From Modestobacter roseus (lineage in GTDB: Bacteria > Actinomycetota > Actinomycetes > Mycobacteriales > Geodermatophilaceae): a stretch of 64,000 nt of DNA. The stretch spans positions 3,906,001 through 3,970,000 of the forward strand of contig NZ_VLKF01000001.1 in NCBI RefSeq assembly GCF_007994135.1, read 5' to 3'. Both the position numbers and the translations under genes were made by a program. The notes beneath the pieces were generated by a model that saw only the letters and a list, made by a program, of their open reading frames with translations, ran no database searches and was not told the DNA's origin. Within the stretch, counting starts at the first letter, position 1. The number at the start of each line of letters is the position of its first letter. Shown piece by piece: positions 1-8,112 of this stretch.

Positions 1-72
1 GTCGACGAGGTGGCCGTCGTCGTCGGCCACCTCCAGCGGTCCCAGCACCCGGAAGCGCACGGCGGGCAGCAT
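1..72 (-). CDS. SARP/BTAD-type transcriptional regulator, N-terminus only
   Basis: The reverse strand reads MLPAVRFRVLGPLEVADDDG and then runs off the left edge. RFRVLGPLEV is the standard opening of the winged-helix DNA-binding domain of AfsR/SARP (BTAD) regulators. The ATG is at 72-70; a GTG at 60-58 is an equally possible start, and neither has a clear ribosome site. It is divergent from the FAD oxidoreductase at 223, and the shared intergenic region carries direct repeats of the kind these regulators bind, so it probably controls that gene. Only 24 codons are visible, so the rest of the domain layout is unknown. Confidence 0.7.
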   Translation of the reverse strand, partial: MLPAVRFRVLGPLEVADDDGHLVD

Positions 73-111
73 GGCAGCGGGAGGCCGCGCTGCACAGGGG
101 CCTGGGACGTG

Positions 112-153
112 ACTGGAGCGGGCGGTACAGCGGGGCTCCAGTTCGGCTCCAGT
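112..153. promoter_or_regulatory. Candidate SARP operator: GGCTCCAGT repeats spaced 11 bp
   Basis: GGCTCCAGT occurs at 134-142 and again at 145-153, exactly 11 bp apart. An inverted copy, ACTGGAGC, lies at 112-119. Direct repeats with 11-bp (one helical turn) periodicity are the known binding architecture of SARP regulators, and a SARP-type gene starts at 72 on the other strand. The hairpin potential of the 112 and 134 copies is an alternative explanation. Confidence 0.6.
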
Positions 154-222
154 GCGGGGCGGGACGGTGTGCGCCGTCCGAACCACCGCCGCGGTGACCC
201 GCGGCCACCTGCGAGGAACCCG

Positions 223-1656
223 ATGAGCATCGCCGAACACCCCCAGTCCGACTCCGCAGCCGTGCGGCTGACCGTCCCGCCCGACGCCGCGGCCCTCGAC
301 GCCCTGCGCGCCCGCGTGCACGGGCCGGTGTACCGGTCCGGTGACGAGGGGGCTGCCGCGGAGGCGGCCTGCTGGAACGTCGCCGTCACCCACCGGCCGG
401 CCGTCGTCGTGGGCGCGACCTGCGCCGCCGACGTGGCCGCCGCGGTCGCCTGGGCCGTCGAGCACGACCTCCCGGTCGCGGCCCACGCCACCGGGCACGG
501 TCCGGTGCACGCCGCGGTCGGCGGGCTGCTGATCTCCACCCGCCGGATGCAGGGGGTGGCCGTCGACCCCGTGCGCCGGGTCGCCCGGGTCCAGGCCGGG
601 TCGAAGTGGGCCGCGGTGCTGGCCGCCACCGAGGAGCACCGGCTGGTGCCGCTCGTCGGCTCCTCGTCCGACGTCGGGGTGGTCGGGTACACCCTCGGCG
701 GTGGGGTGGGGCCCTTCGCCCGCCGGTACGGGTTCGCGGCCGACTCCGTGGTCGCCGTCGACCTGGTCACCGCCGACGGCGAACTGCGCCGGCTGACCGC
801 CGACGAGGAGCCCGAGCTGTTCTGGGCGGTGCGCGGCAGCCGGTCCAACCTGGGTGTGGTGACCGCGCTGGAGATCCAGCTGTTCCCCGCGGACGAGATC
901 CACGCCGGTTGCGTCTTCTTCGCCGGGGCCGACGCCGCCACCGTGTTGCACACCTACCGGCAGTGGGCGCCGGCGCTGCCCGAGGAGGTCACCACCTCGG
1001 CGTCGGTGCTGCGCCTGCCGCCGCTGGAGACGTTGCCCGAGCCGCTGCGCGGCCAGCTGGTCGTGCAGGTGACCTTCGCCGCCACCGGTCTCGCCCCGGA
1101 GCGGTGCGCGGAGCTGCTGGCCCCGATGCAGGCCGCCGGGCGCATCCTGCTCGGGCACGTCGGGCGGATGCTGCCCACCGAGCTGGACGCGGTGCACATG
1201 GACCCGGTCGACCCGATGCCCACCTGGGAGCGGGGTGTGCTGCTGCGCGAGCTGACGGCGGGGACGGTGGACGCGCTGCTGGCCGCCGCCGGCCCCGGCG
1301 TCGACGTGCCGCTGGTCTCCGTGCAGCTGCGCCAGCTGGGCGGCGCCCTCGCCCGGCAGCCGCGCGTGCCCAGTGCGGTCGCCGGCCGGGACGGCGCCTG
1401 GGGGCTGATGGTCATCGCCCCGGGTGTCCCCGAGCTGGCCGACGTGGTGCCGGTCGTGGTGCGCGGGGTGCTCGGCGCCGCGGAGCCGTGGCGGGCGCCG
1501 GGCGGGTTGCTGAACTTCCTCGGCGCGGTCGACGGCCCCGACGACGTCGTCGCCGCCTTCCCCGCCGAGGTGGCCCAGCGGCTGGTGGCGGTCAAGCGCC
1601 GGGTCGACCCGCGCGGGGTCTTCACGGCCGGGCACGCGCTCACCGCGCGGAGCTGA
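223..1656 (+). CDS. FAD-binding oxidoreductase (PCMH/BBE type)
   Basis: A 477-residue flavoprotein of the vanillyl-alcohol-oxidase/berberine-bridge class, predicted to oxidise a small organic substrate. The ATG at 223 follows GAGGA at 213-217; the open frame extends upstream to 10, but that part runs through the operator region and is not protein-like. The N-terminal half has the PCMH FAD-binding fold, with RPAVVVGATCAADVAAAV, ATGHGP (its His is the usual covalent flavin-attachment position) and YTLGGGVGPFARRYGFAAD. SNLGVVTALEIQLFP follows at the domain end. The C-terminus KRRVDPRGVF matches the BBE tail, although the usual terminal aromatic motif is weak. The gene is divergent from a SARP-type regulator. 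Substrate cannot be inferred. Confidence 0.9.
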   Translation: MSIAEHPQSDSAAVRLTVPPDAAALDALRARVHGPVYRSGDEGAAAEAACWNVAVTHRPAVVVGATCAADVAAAVAWAVEHDLPVAAHATGHGPVHAAVGGLLISTRRMQGVAVDPVRRVARVQAGSKWAAVLAATEEHRLVPLVGSSSDVGVVGYTLGGGVGPFARRYGFAADSVVAVDLVTADGELRRLTADEEPELFWAVRGSRSNLGVVTALEIQLFPADEIHAGCVFFAGADAATVLHTYRQWAPALPEEVTTSASVLRLPPLETLPEPLRGQLVVQVTFAATGLAPERCAELLAPMQAAGRILLGHVGRMLPTELDAVHMDPVDPMPTWERGVLLRELTAGTVDALLAAAGPGVDVPLVSVQLRQLGGALARQPRVPSAVAGRDGAWGLMVIAPGVPELADVVPVVVRGVLGAAEPWRAPGGLLNFLGAVDGPDDVVAAFPAEVAQRLVAVKRRVDPRGVFTAGHALTARS

Positions 1657-1664
1657 CCCGAGCG

Positions 1665-1707
1665 GCCGGTCGGGTGCGGGGCCTGCCCCCTCCCGCACCC
1701 GACCGGC
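1665..1707 (+). terminator. Strong hairpin terminator after the FAD oxidoreductase
   Basis: Starting nine bases after the stop codon, a perfect 16-bp stem (arms 1665-1680 and 1692-1707) encloses an 11-nt loop. There is no T-run, which is usual for high-GC actinobacteria. Confidence 0.75.
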
Positions 1708-1767
1708 AGCGGTCAGGGCAGCCTCTCCTGGCTGGCGGGTCCCCGGCGGTGCTGTCAGCCTGGTCAC

Positions 1768-2058
1768 ATGACCCAGATGCTGGACATGCCCCAGGTGCAG
1801 GACTGCTCGGTCGACAGCTGTTCGTACAACGCCGAGCACACCTGCCACGCCGGCGCCATCACCGTCGGCGGCGACCACGCCCACTGCGGGACCTTCGTGG
1901 AGATCTCGTTCCGCGCCGGGCTCGACCGCACCGGCGTCGTCGGCGCCTGCCACCGCTCGGACTGCGTGCACAACGAGGCACTCGAGTGCCGCGCGTCCGC
2001 GGTGCAGGTCGGCTCGGGTGCCGACGCGGCCGACTGCCTGACCTACAAGCCGAGCTGA
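1768..2058 (+). CDS. DUF1540 cysteine-rich protein
   Basis: A 96-residue protein with two DUF1540 modules. Each has the pattern C-x4-C-x6-C-x-A-x(4-6)-V followed by a later Cys: the first is DCSVDSCSYNAEHTCHAGAITV ending in HCGTF (about residues 11-50), the second ACHRSDCVHNEALECRASAVQV ending in DCLTY (about residues 68-93). The eight cysteines suggest metal or redox binding; the function of the family is unknown. A CAGCCT box sits 6 nt before the ATG, so the gene may be leaderless. It converges on the iron-box-controlled gene at 2069. Confidence 0.85.
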   Translation: MTQMLDMPQVQDCSVDSCSYNAEHTCHAGAITVGGDHAHCGTFVEISFRAGLDRTGVVGACHRSDCVHNEALECRASAVQVGSGADAADCLTYKPS

Positions 2059-2068
2059 CCGCCTGAGT

Positions 2069-2497
2069 TCAGCCGACCAGCTGTTCCAGCTGGTCGGAGT
2101 CGGGCAGCTGCTCGACGACCAGCTCCGGCGTGCGCAGCAGCCCGTCGGCCACCGACAGCGCCGCGACCGGGTCGCCGTCGTCGACGAGGACGGCGCGGCC
2201 CGCCCCGGCCACACCCCGCAGCGCGGCGAGCACCGCGTGCCGGTCGCCTGCGGCCAGGCCCACGGTCAGGTGGTCGACCAGGACCACGGACGCCGTGCCG
2301 GTACGCGCCTGCTCGACGGCCGCCAGCCGGTGCGGCACGTCGTCCCCGGGGGTGGCGGTCAGCCGGACCACCGGCAGCGAGGCGTGGCCGCCGGCGCAGC
2401 GGGCGCTGCCCGGGTCCAGCGCCGCCATCGTGGCTGCCCGGGTGCCCGCCGGACCGACCAGGACCGTCACGCCGCCGACCGGCAGTCGCAGACCCAT
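2069..2497 (-). CDS. Degenerate ABC-ATPase-like protein, probably iron-regulated
   Basis: A 142-residue protein that follows the layout of an ABC transporter nucleotide-binding domain but lacks its catalytic motifs. VTVLVGPAGTRAAT stands where GPNGAGKST (Walker A) would be and has no lysine. VVLVDHLTVGL stands where LLDEPTAGLD (Walker B/D-loop) would be, with the catalytic Glu replaced by His. GRAVLVDDGDPVAALSVAD matches the H-loop segment but the His is missing. The helical signature domain is largely absent. ATP hydrolysis is therefore unlikely. The ATG at 2497 follows GTGGGG; an in-frame GTG at 2509 is an alternative. A DtxR/IdeR-type box lies only 24 nt upstream, so iron is expected to repress it. 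Its role could be that of a regulator or a sequestering subunit, but this is unproven. Confidence 0.6.
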   Translation of the reverse strand: MGLRLPVGGVTVLVGPAGTRAATMAALDPGSARCAGGHASLPVVRLTATPGDDVPHRLAAVEQARTGTASVVLVDHLTVGLAAGDRHAVLAALRGVAGAGRAVLVDDGDPVAALSVADGLLRTPELVVEQLPDSDQLEQLVG

Positions 2498-2520
2498 CGA
2501 GAACCCCACTTCACATCGAG

Positions 2521-2539
2521 TGAGGCGAGGCTAACCTGA
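2521..2539 (-). promoter_or_regulatory. DtxR/IdeR-type iron box
   Basis: TGAGGCGAGGCTAACCTGA matches the consensus TTAGGTTAGGCTAACCTAA at 15 of 19 positions, with an intact AGGCTAACCT half. It lies immediately upstream of the degenerate ABC-ATPase-like gene, and on that strand a TAGCCT -10-like element falls inside it, as expected for an Fe2+-dependent repressor site. Confidence 0.65.
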
Positions 2540-2567
2540 CCGCTCGACCTGGCGCCAGCCGCCCAGG

Positions 2568-2909
2568 TCAGGCGGGCGCCGCCCGGTCGTCGGGGCGCGG
2601 CAGCAGCCAGGAGAGGCCGGCGCGCTCCAGCGTCGGGCGCAGCGGGTCGGGCAGGTGGAGCACCTGCAGCTCGCTGCCCCGGCGCCGCGGCTTGCGGGCG
2701 AGGTGCACCAGCAGCTCCAGCCCGGCCGTCTCCAGTGCGGTGACCGCCTCGAGGTCGACCCGTTCCGGCCAGGACGACGGCGGCATCTCCAGCCGGAACC
2801 TGCGGACGGTCTCCCGGTCGATCCTGCCGCTGAGCCGGAGCAGGGAGCCGGCGCCGTCCTCGGTCAGCACGACCGCGCCCGATCCGCGGGGATCGGGGCT
2901 GCTGGTCAC
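2568..2909 (-). CDS. STAS-domain protein (anti-sigma factor antagonist-like)
   Basis: A 113-residue single STAS domain. SLLRLSGRIDRETVRRFR forms the first strands, and VDLEAVTALETAGLELLVHLA matches the conserved loop normally read as DLSGVTFIDSSGL. The usual phosphorylatable Ser in that loop is replaced by Glu/Thr (LETAGL), so classical SpoIIAA-type phospho-switching is uncertain. The GTG start at 2909 has GAGGAGGAG further upstream than normal. A PP2C-type phosphatase of the SpoIIE class is encoded at 50368, but no partner kinase is adjacent. Confidence 0.75.
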   Translation of the reverse strand: MTSSPDPRGSGAVVLTEDGAGSLLRLSGRIDRETVRRFRLEMPPSSWPERVDLEAVTALETAGLELLVHLARKPRRRGSELQVLHLPDPLRPTLERAGLSWLLPRPDDRAAPA

Positions 2910-3157
2910 GACGGACTGGGTACCCGCTCCTCCTCGCTGAAACGTGACCCGGAACGAACCCGCAGGTCAGTGCGGTGCGACTCGCCCGGGTGAGGACGTC
3001 GCCGGTCGGCAGGGGGTGGCGGGACGCCCGGAGGGCGATGGGGGAGCTGGGGTCAACGGGGCGGGCGACGGTGACCGTCCGCGCCCGGCCTGCCGATGAC
3101 GGTTGCAGAGCGCGCCGACTTCCCCGGCGCGGTCGTCGATCAGTGGGGGTCTCTGGC

Positions 3158-3784
3158 GTGAGCGCGTCGAACGGTCATCAGCCCAGGACGGCGGTGGGGC
3201 GGGATGCCGACGCCGCCTGGTGGCTGGTCGACGAGGACGGCGTCGTCCTGGCCGGGCCGTTCCCCAGCCAGCTGGACGCCGCGGTCGCGGGGCTGACCGC
3301 CGACGGCTGGTTCGCCGAGCCCGGCTACGGCGCGTGCCGGGCCGACGGGACGCTGTCGCGGCAGTTCTCCCCCGAGGACCGGAGCTGGCTCGCGCACCTG
3401 TCCTCACTGCTGGACCGGCTGGCCGACGACTGGGACCCGCTGATCTCCGACGCCGACCCGCTCACCGGGCTGGTCTGCGAGATCACCGCCGCGGTCGCGG
3501 AGGCCGGCCTGCCGCTGCACGACTGCGCGGGCCGCACGGCGGACCGCGCGCTGGGTGGCGTGTGCTTGACACCGAGCCCGGAGCGGGACGGGGTCGTCGT
3601 CTCCTGGACCCAGCACGACCGGACGTCGGTCGGGCGGGTGCGCGGCCCGGAGACCGACGCCGTCGTGCAGCAGACGATGAACGCCGCGGTGGCCGACGTG
3701 CTGTCAGCCTCGGGCTTCCTGGTGGAGGCCCTGGGTGCCGTGGCCGTCGTCCGCGCCGCCGACAATCCCACCACCTGGGAATGA
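3158..3784 (+). CDS. Hypothetical actinobacterial protein
   Basis: A protein of about 208 residues that I do not recognise. The N-terminal segment WWLVDEDGVVLAGPFPSQLDAAVAGL resembles small actinobacterial proteins that take a per-record or per-cell input, but no catalytic motif is visible. No signal peptide or membrane segment is seen. The frame is open upstream to 2975; the GTG at 3158, preceded by GGGGG, is chosen because upstream residues are arginine-rich and not protein-like. A GTG at 3143 is an alternative. Confidence 0.55.
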   Translation: MSASNGHQPRTAVGRDADAAWWLVDEDGVVLAGPFPSQLDAAVAGLTADGWFAEPGYGACRADGTLSRQFSPEDRSWLAHLSSLLDRLADDWDPLISDADPLTGLVCEITAAVAEAGLPLHDCAGRTADRALGGVCLTPSPERDGVVVSWTQHDRTSVGRVRGPETDAVVQQTMNAAVADVLSASGFLVEALGAVAVVRAADNPTTWE

Positions 3785-3822
3785 CGTCCCACTGAATGGT
3801 CTGTCTGGTGCATCCTGCGCGG

Positions 3823-4635
3823 GTGGACACCTACACGCACGGGCACGCCGAGCCGGTCCTGCAGTCGCACCGCTGGCGCACGGTGGAGAACTCCGCCGGG
3901 TACCTGCTGCCGCAGCTGCGGCCCGGGCTCGACGTGCTCGACGTCGGGTGCGGCCCGGGCACGATCACCGTCGACCTGGCCGCCCGGGTGGCGCCGGGGC
4001 GCGTCGTCGGCCTGGACGTCGCACCGGCGCCGCTCGCCGAGGCGCGTGACCTCGCCGCCCGGGCCGGGGTGGCCGTCGAGTTCGTCACCGGCGACGGGTA
4101 CGCGCTCGCCTTCGACGACGACTCCTTCGACGTGGTGCACGCCCACCAGGTGCTGCAGCACCTGACCGACCCGGTCGCCGCGCTGCGGGAGATGGCCCGG
4201 GTCTGCCGGCCCGGGGGAGTGGTCGCCGTCCGGGACGTCGACTACGCGGCCACCACCTGGTTCCCCGCCTCCCCGGGCCTGGACCGGTGGCTGGAGCTGT
4301 ACGAGCGGGTGGCCCGTCGCAACGACGCCGAGCCCGACGCCGGGCGGCGGCTGCTCTCCTGGGCGCACGTCGCCGGGCTCCCCGACGTCACCGCGACGAC
4401 CTCGGCGTGGTGCTTCGCCAGCCCGGCCGAGCGGGAGTGGTGGGGCACGTCGTGGGCCGGGCGGGCTACGGCGTCGGCGTTCGCCGAGCAGGCGGTGGCC
4501 TACGGGCTGGCCACCCCGGCCGAGCTGCAGGAGGTCGCGGAGGCGTGGCTGGCCTGGGCGGCGGCCGACGACGGCTGGCTCGGCATGCTGCACGGCGAGC
4601 TGCTCATCCGCGTGCAGCCCAGCGGGTCGGGTTGA
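3823..4635 (+). CDS. Class I SAM-dependent methyltransferase
   Basis: A protein of about 270 residues with a Methyltransf_11-type fold. VLDVGCGPGTITVDLA is motif I (SAM binding), VGLDVAPAPLAEA contains the acidic residue that binds the ribose, and FDVVHAHQVLQHLTDP is motif IV. The start is taken at GTG 3823 (MDTYTHGHAEPVLQSHRWRT), the usual beginning of this family; the open frame continues upstream to 3796. The substrate is unknown. A CATCCT box 6 nt upstream may serve a leaderless transcript. Confidence 0.85.
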   Translation: MDTYTHGHAEPVLQSHRWRTVENSAGYLLPQLRPGLDVLDVGCGPGTITVDLAARVAPGRVVGLDVAPAPLAEARDLAARAGVAVEFVTGDGYALAFDDDSFDVVHAHQVLQHLTDPVAALREMARVCRPGGVVAVRDVDYAATTWFPASPGLDRWLELYERVARRNDAEPDAGRRLLSWAHVAGLPDVTATTSAWCFASPAEREWWGTSWAGRATASAFAEQAVAYGLATPAELQEVAEAWLAWAAADDGWLGMLHGELLIRVQPSGSG

Positions 4636-4647
4636 GCCGCCCCAGGA

Positions 4648-4681
4648 GACGTTGAGCCGTGTGCTGCCGCGGCTCAACGTC
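4648..4681. terminator. Bidirectional hairpin between convergent genes
   Basis: A 12-bp stem (4648-4659 with 4670-4681, core GACGTTGAGCC/GGCTCAACGTC) lies between the methyltransferase and the tail of the TfoX-like gene, overlapping the latter's stop codon. Confidence 0.6.
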
Positions 4682-5036
4682 CGCTGGAGCGGGTTGACCC
4701 GGCCCGGCGCGGGGGCAGGCTCCGGGCGACGTCCCGGCCGGTGGCGACCCAGCGGTGCAGCGCGTCCTCGTCGTCCAGCACGTCGGGCCGCACCAGCAGC
4801 CAGCCGTCCAGCTCGCGACCACGCATCACCATCCGGGTCACGCCGTCGGCCGCGGTGAGCTCGTCGGCGCGCGCCGGGTCGCTGCGCACCATCAGCCCGT
4901 CCTGCCCGGCGACGGCGACGGCCATCGCGCCGTCGAGGAGGAAGGCCAGGCCGCCGAACATCGCCTTCTCCGACACCCCGTGCTCGGTGGACAGCGCGGC
5001 CCGCACGCGGTCGGCCAGCTCCCGGTCGTAGGTCAT
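4674..5036 (-). CDS. TfoX/Sxy N-terminal domain protein
   Basis: A 120-residue protein. LADRVRAALSTEHGVSEKAMFGGLAFLLDGAMAVAV is the typical TfoX N-terminal fold opening, followed by GLMVRSDPARADEL and MVMRGRELDGWLLVRPDVL. Such stand-alone domains are common in actinobacteria and have no proven role in competence there. The gene lies 29 bp downstream of the MFS exporter on the same strand and may be co-transcribed with it. Confidence 0.85.
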   Translation of the reverse strand: MTYDRELADRVRAALSTEHGVSEKAMFGGLAFLLDGAMAVAVAGQDGLMVRSDPARADELTAADGVTRMVMRGRELDGWLLVRPDVLDDEDALHRWVATGRDVARSLPPRRAGSTRSSGR

Positions 5037-5065
5037 GCGCGCAGCATGCCGCGTCCGCGCCGGGT

Positions 5066-6313
5066 TCAGGCCGCTGCCGGCACCGGCGCCTCGTCGGCGT
5101 GCGCGATGTGCCGCAGCGAGCGCCAGATGAGCACCACGAACACCGCCGACCCGGCGAAGGCGAACCAGAACGGGGCGGTCACCCCCCAGTGCTGGGCGAG
5201 GACGCCGCCGATGCCCGAGCCGATCACCAGCCCGCCGTAGACGCCGACCACGTTGACGCTGCCCACCCGGCCCTGCAGCGCCGACGGCACCGCCCGCTGC
5301 CGCACGGCGACCGACGTCGTCCCCCAGATGAAGGCGTGCGCGCCGAACGCGAAGAAGACCGGCAGTGCGACCCAGGGGCTCGAGGTCAGCGCCAGGGCCA
5401 GGTGGGTCAGCGTCTCGACCACCAGGCCGATCCGCATCAGGTCGCCCAGGCTCACCCGGCGGGTGATCCACCCGTAGCTCAGGCCGCCGACGATGCCCCC
5501 GACGGCGCCGACGGTGGTCACCAGCCCGAAGCCGATCTCGCCCAGCCCGATCCGCTCGGTGGCGTAGAGCACCAGCACCGACCAGGCGGCGCCGAAGGTG
5601 ACGTTGAAGATCGTGATGGTCAGCACCAGCGTGCGGACGGCGGCGTGGTGCCGCGCCCAGCGCAGCCCTTCGGCGATGTCGTGCCGCATGGCGGTGCGCG
5701 CGCCGGTGCGCGGCTCCCGGGCCGGCAGGACGACGCGGGTGACGAGCACCGCGCCCAGCGCGATCAGCACCGCCTGCACCCCCAGCGCCCACGCGGCGCC
5801 GACGGTGAACAGCGCCGCGCCGAGCGGCGGGCCGGCGAGCTGGTTGACGGTGATGAACCCGGTCTGCAGCCGCGAGTTCGCCACCGCCAGGTCGTCCCGG
5901 GCGACCAGCATCGGCACCAGGGTCTGCGCGCTGTTGTCCGCGAACACCTCGGCGGTGGCCAGCAGGAACAGCGCGGCCAGCACCACGGCGATGGACACCC
6001 GGTCGGTGACCACCGCCAGGGTCAGCACGGTGAGGACGACGGCGCGGGCGAGGTCGACGACGAGCACGATCAGCCGCCGGTCCAGCCGGTCGGTCAGCGC
6101 CCCGGCGACCAGGCCGAACAGCAGCGGCGGCAGCCACTGCACGGTCGCGGCGAGGGCGACCAGGAACGGGTCCTCGGTGAGCGCGGCCACCAGCAGCGGC
6201 CCGGCGGCCAGCGCGATCCCGTCACCCAGGTTCGACGTCCAGGAGGAGGCGAGCAGCCACCGGAAGCTGTGCCCCAGCCGCGCCGGGACGAGGACCTCAC
6301 CGGCGCGGCTCAC
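5066..6313 (-). CDS. MFS exporter (MFS_3 / EntS-like)
   Basis: A 415-residue membrane transporter with about 12 hydrophobic segments. The N-terminal LASSWTSNLGDGIALAAGPLLVAALTEDP and the loop LTDRLDRRLIVLVVDLARAVVL are characteristic of the MFS_3 group, which includes the enterobactin exporter EntS and macrolide efflux pumps. A second cytoplasmic loop, GLRWARHHAAVRTL, precedes the C-terminal half. GTG start at 6313. No neighbour identifies the substrate. Confidence 0.85.
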   Translation of the reverse strand: MSRAGEVLVPARLGHSFRWLLASSWTSNLGDGIALAAGPLLVAALTEDPFLVALAATVQWLPPLLFGLVAGALTDRLDRRLIVLVVDLARAVVLTVLTLAVVTDRVSIAVVLAALFLLATAEVFADNSAQTLVPMLVARDDLAVANSRLQTGFITVNQLAGPPLGAALFTVGAAWALGVQAVLIALGAVLVTRVVLPAREPRTGARTAMRHDIAEGLRWARHHAAVRTLVLTITIFNVTFGAAWSVLVLYATERIGLGEIGFGLVTTVGAVGGIVGGLSYGWITRRVSLGDLMRIGLVVETLTHLALALTSSPWVALPVFFAFGAHAFIWGTTSVAVRQRAVPSALQGRVGSVNVVGVYGGLVIGSGIGGVLAQHWGVTAPFWFAFAGSAVFVVLIWRSLRHIAHADEAPVPAAA

Positions 6314-6459
6314 GAGGCCGGACCTTAGCCGGGCTCAGGGACGTCGTCGTCCGGTTTCCGCCGAGGGCGGACGTTCCACGTGCAACCGCCATGATGAGCG
6401 GAGCGGCGGGAGGACGACGGGGGACGAGCGTGCGGTGGTGGCGGGGTGGGTCACGACCG

Positions 6460-6921
6460 GTGGAGGACGCCGGACAGCGGGCGTACTTCGCGATCGACGT
6501 CCGGATGCTGCCGACCGAGCAGGGCGGACGACGCACGCCGGCCGGTCCCCGCTACCGACCGCAGCTCGATCTCGGGGAGCGGTCCGCTTCGGGCGAAGCG
6601 GTCCAGTGGGACTGCGAGTGGGTGATGGACGACGCTCTCGGACCCGGCGAGTCAACCGTCGTCTACCTGCGCCTCTTCGGGCTCTCGGACGAAGCACTCC
6701 GGTCGGGTCAGCACCTCGACTTCTTCGAGGGCAGGCAGCTGGTGGCCACGGGTGAGGTCGTCACCGTCGTCCGGGCCGGGGAGCCCCTTCCGCCCACGGT
6801 CGAGACGGCGTGCCGGGCATGCGGCTTCGACGAGGGCGACCACCGGTGGGTCGGCGGGTCCCCTCAGTACGTCATCTGCCCGGGATGCGGTGTCGAGTCC
6901 GGCGTGGGAGACGTCGGCTGA
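6460..6921 (+). CDS. EF-Tu domain III-like protein with zinc-ribbon tail
   Basis: About 153 residues. The first part (AIDVRMLPTEQGGRRTPAGPRYRPQLDLG, then LFGLSDEALRSGQHLDFFEGRQLVATGEVV) follows the C-terminal beta-barrel of elongation factor Tu, but there is no GTPase domain. The last 35 residues contain CRACGFDEGDHRW and YVICPGCGVESGVGD, two CxxC pairs that suggest a zinc ribbon. Similar tails occur in immunity-type proteins, but I cannot assign a role. The start is uncertain: GTG 6460 is used, with GTG 6430 and ATG 6391 in the same frame. It is divergent from the MFS exporter. Confidence 0.6.
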   Translation: MEDAGQRAYFAIDVRMLPTEQGGRRTPAGPRYRPQLDLGERSASGEAVQWDCEWVMDDALGPGESTVVYLRLFGLSDEALRSGQHLDFFEGRQLVATGEVVTVVRAGEPLPPTVETACRACGFDEGDHRWVGGSPQYVICPGCGVESGVGDVG

Positions 6922-6932
6922 GGGCTGCGCCC

Positions 6933-8024
6933 TCAGGCGGGGGTGGGGAACCGGACGTGTGCCTCCAGGGTCGCCAGCGAGCGGTGCATCCCGATCGTCA
7001 CCGCGGCCAGGGCGAAGAAGCCCTCGTCGTCGCCGATCTCCGAGCCGCGGAGCAGCGCGGTCAGCCGGTCCGCGGCCGCCAGCGCCGTCGCGATGGCGGC
7101 GTCCCGCTCGTCCGGCTCGGTGTCGGTGGCGTGGTAGGGGATCCGGACGACACCGGCCAGGCCGTCCAGCGAGTCGGCGAGCACCCAGCCGGTGCCGTCG
7201 TCCACCCGGTCCAGCCCCCGCCGGTGCGGCTGGAACTCCACCACCAGGGTGGTGAGGTCGTCGATCAGGACGGCGACCCGGTCCAGAGCGCGGGACTGCT
7301 CACGGATGTTGCTCGCGGTGCCCCGCCAGCGCCGGGCGCGCGGGTTGGCCCGCCGGGCGCGCTCGACCATCGCCTCGGCGCTGCGCATCCGGTCCAGCGC
7401 GTGGTCCAGCTGGTCGCCGCGCGCCTCCCACTCGCCGAGCTCGGGCACCTGGCCGCTGCGCAGCGACGCCGCGATCGTCTCCAGGTGCTCGGCGAGCAGC
7501 ACCCGGGTGCGGGCGATCCGCTGCTCGGCGGTGGTCAGCTGCAGCGGCGGGAACAGCAGGCTGGTCACCAGCACGCCGATCGCGGCGCCCAGCAGGGTCA
7601 GCCCCGCGTAGCGCAGCGCGTACTCGGCCGGGTCCGCCGTCCCCACGGTGAGCATGAGGACGGCGGCGAAGCTCACCCAGCTGGCCTGCTCGCGGAACAG
7701 CCACCGCCACTGCTCCACCACGATCGCGACGGCGACGATCAGCGCGATGGTGATCGCGTTGGAGACCCCCCGGGTCGCCTCGAACAGCGCGACCGCCAGG
7801 CCGAACCCGACCAGGATCGCCACGATGCTGCGCCAGGCCGCCGACGCCGAGTCGGCGACCGTGGGGCTGACCGCGATCACCGCACCGAGCGGGGCGTAGT
7901 AGGCGTACTCGGACAGCGACGGCGGCAGCAGCAACGCCACCTGCCACGACAGCCCGGCTGCCAGCGCCGCTCGCACCGCCCGCTGCACCCACGGCTGCTG
8001 CAGCCGCGCGATCACCCACCCCAC
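6933..8024 (-). CDS. FUSC-family aromatic-acid-exporter-like membrane protein
   Basis: About 363 residues. Six hydrophobic helices occupy the first 180 residues (for example YAYYAPLGAVIAVSPTVADSA and LTLLGAAIGVLVTSLLFPPL), followed by a long soluble helical region (RIARTRVLLAEHLETIAASL onward). This is the layout of the FUSC/ArAE group (aromatic acid or fusaric acid efflux). GTG 8024 is the best start; the frame stays open upstream through the hairpin element at 8113 and reads MQSLLCLG there, which is not coding. The gene lies downstream of the TipA-type regulator on the same strand, separated by that hairpin. Confidence 0.8.
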   Translation of the reverse strand: MGWVIARLQQPWVQRAVRAALAAGLSWQVALLLPPSLSEYAYYAPLGAVIAVSPTVADSASAAWRSIVAILVGFGLAVALFEATRGVSNAITIALIVAVAIVVEQWRWLFREQASWVSFAAVLMLTVGTADPAEYALRYAGLTLLGAAIGVLVTSLLFPPLQLTTAEQRIARTRVLLAEHLETIAASLRSGQVPELGEWEARGDQLDHALDRMRSAEAMVERARRANPRARRWRGTASNIREQSRALDRVAVLIDDLTTLVVEFQPHRRGLDRVDDGTGWVLADSLDGLAGVVRIPYHATDTEPDERDAAIATALAAADRLTALLRGSEIGDDEGFFALAAVTIGMHRSLATLEAHVRFPTPA

Positions 8025-8112
8025 GCCGACCAGGATGGGCCCTGTCCTCGGGGTGCCGTGAGCCGGGGCGGGGTGACGTCGCTCGCCCGGGTCAACCCCC
8101 GCGGGCGATCCG

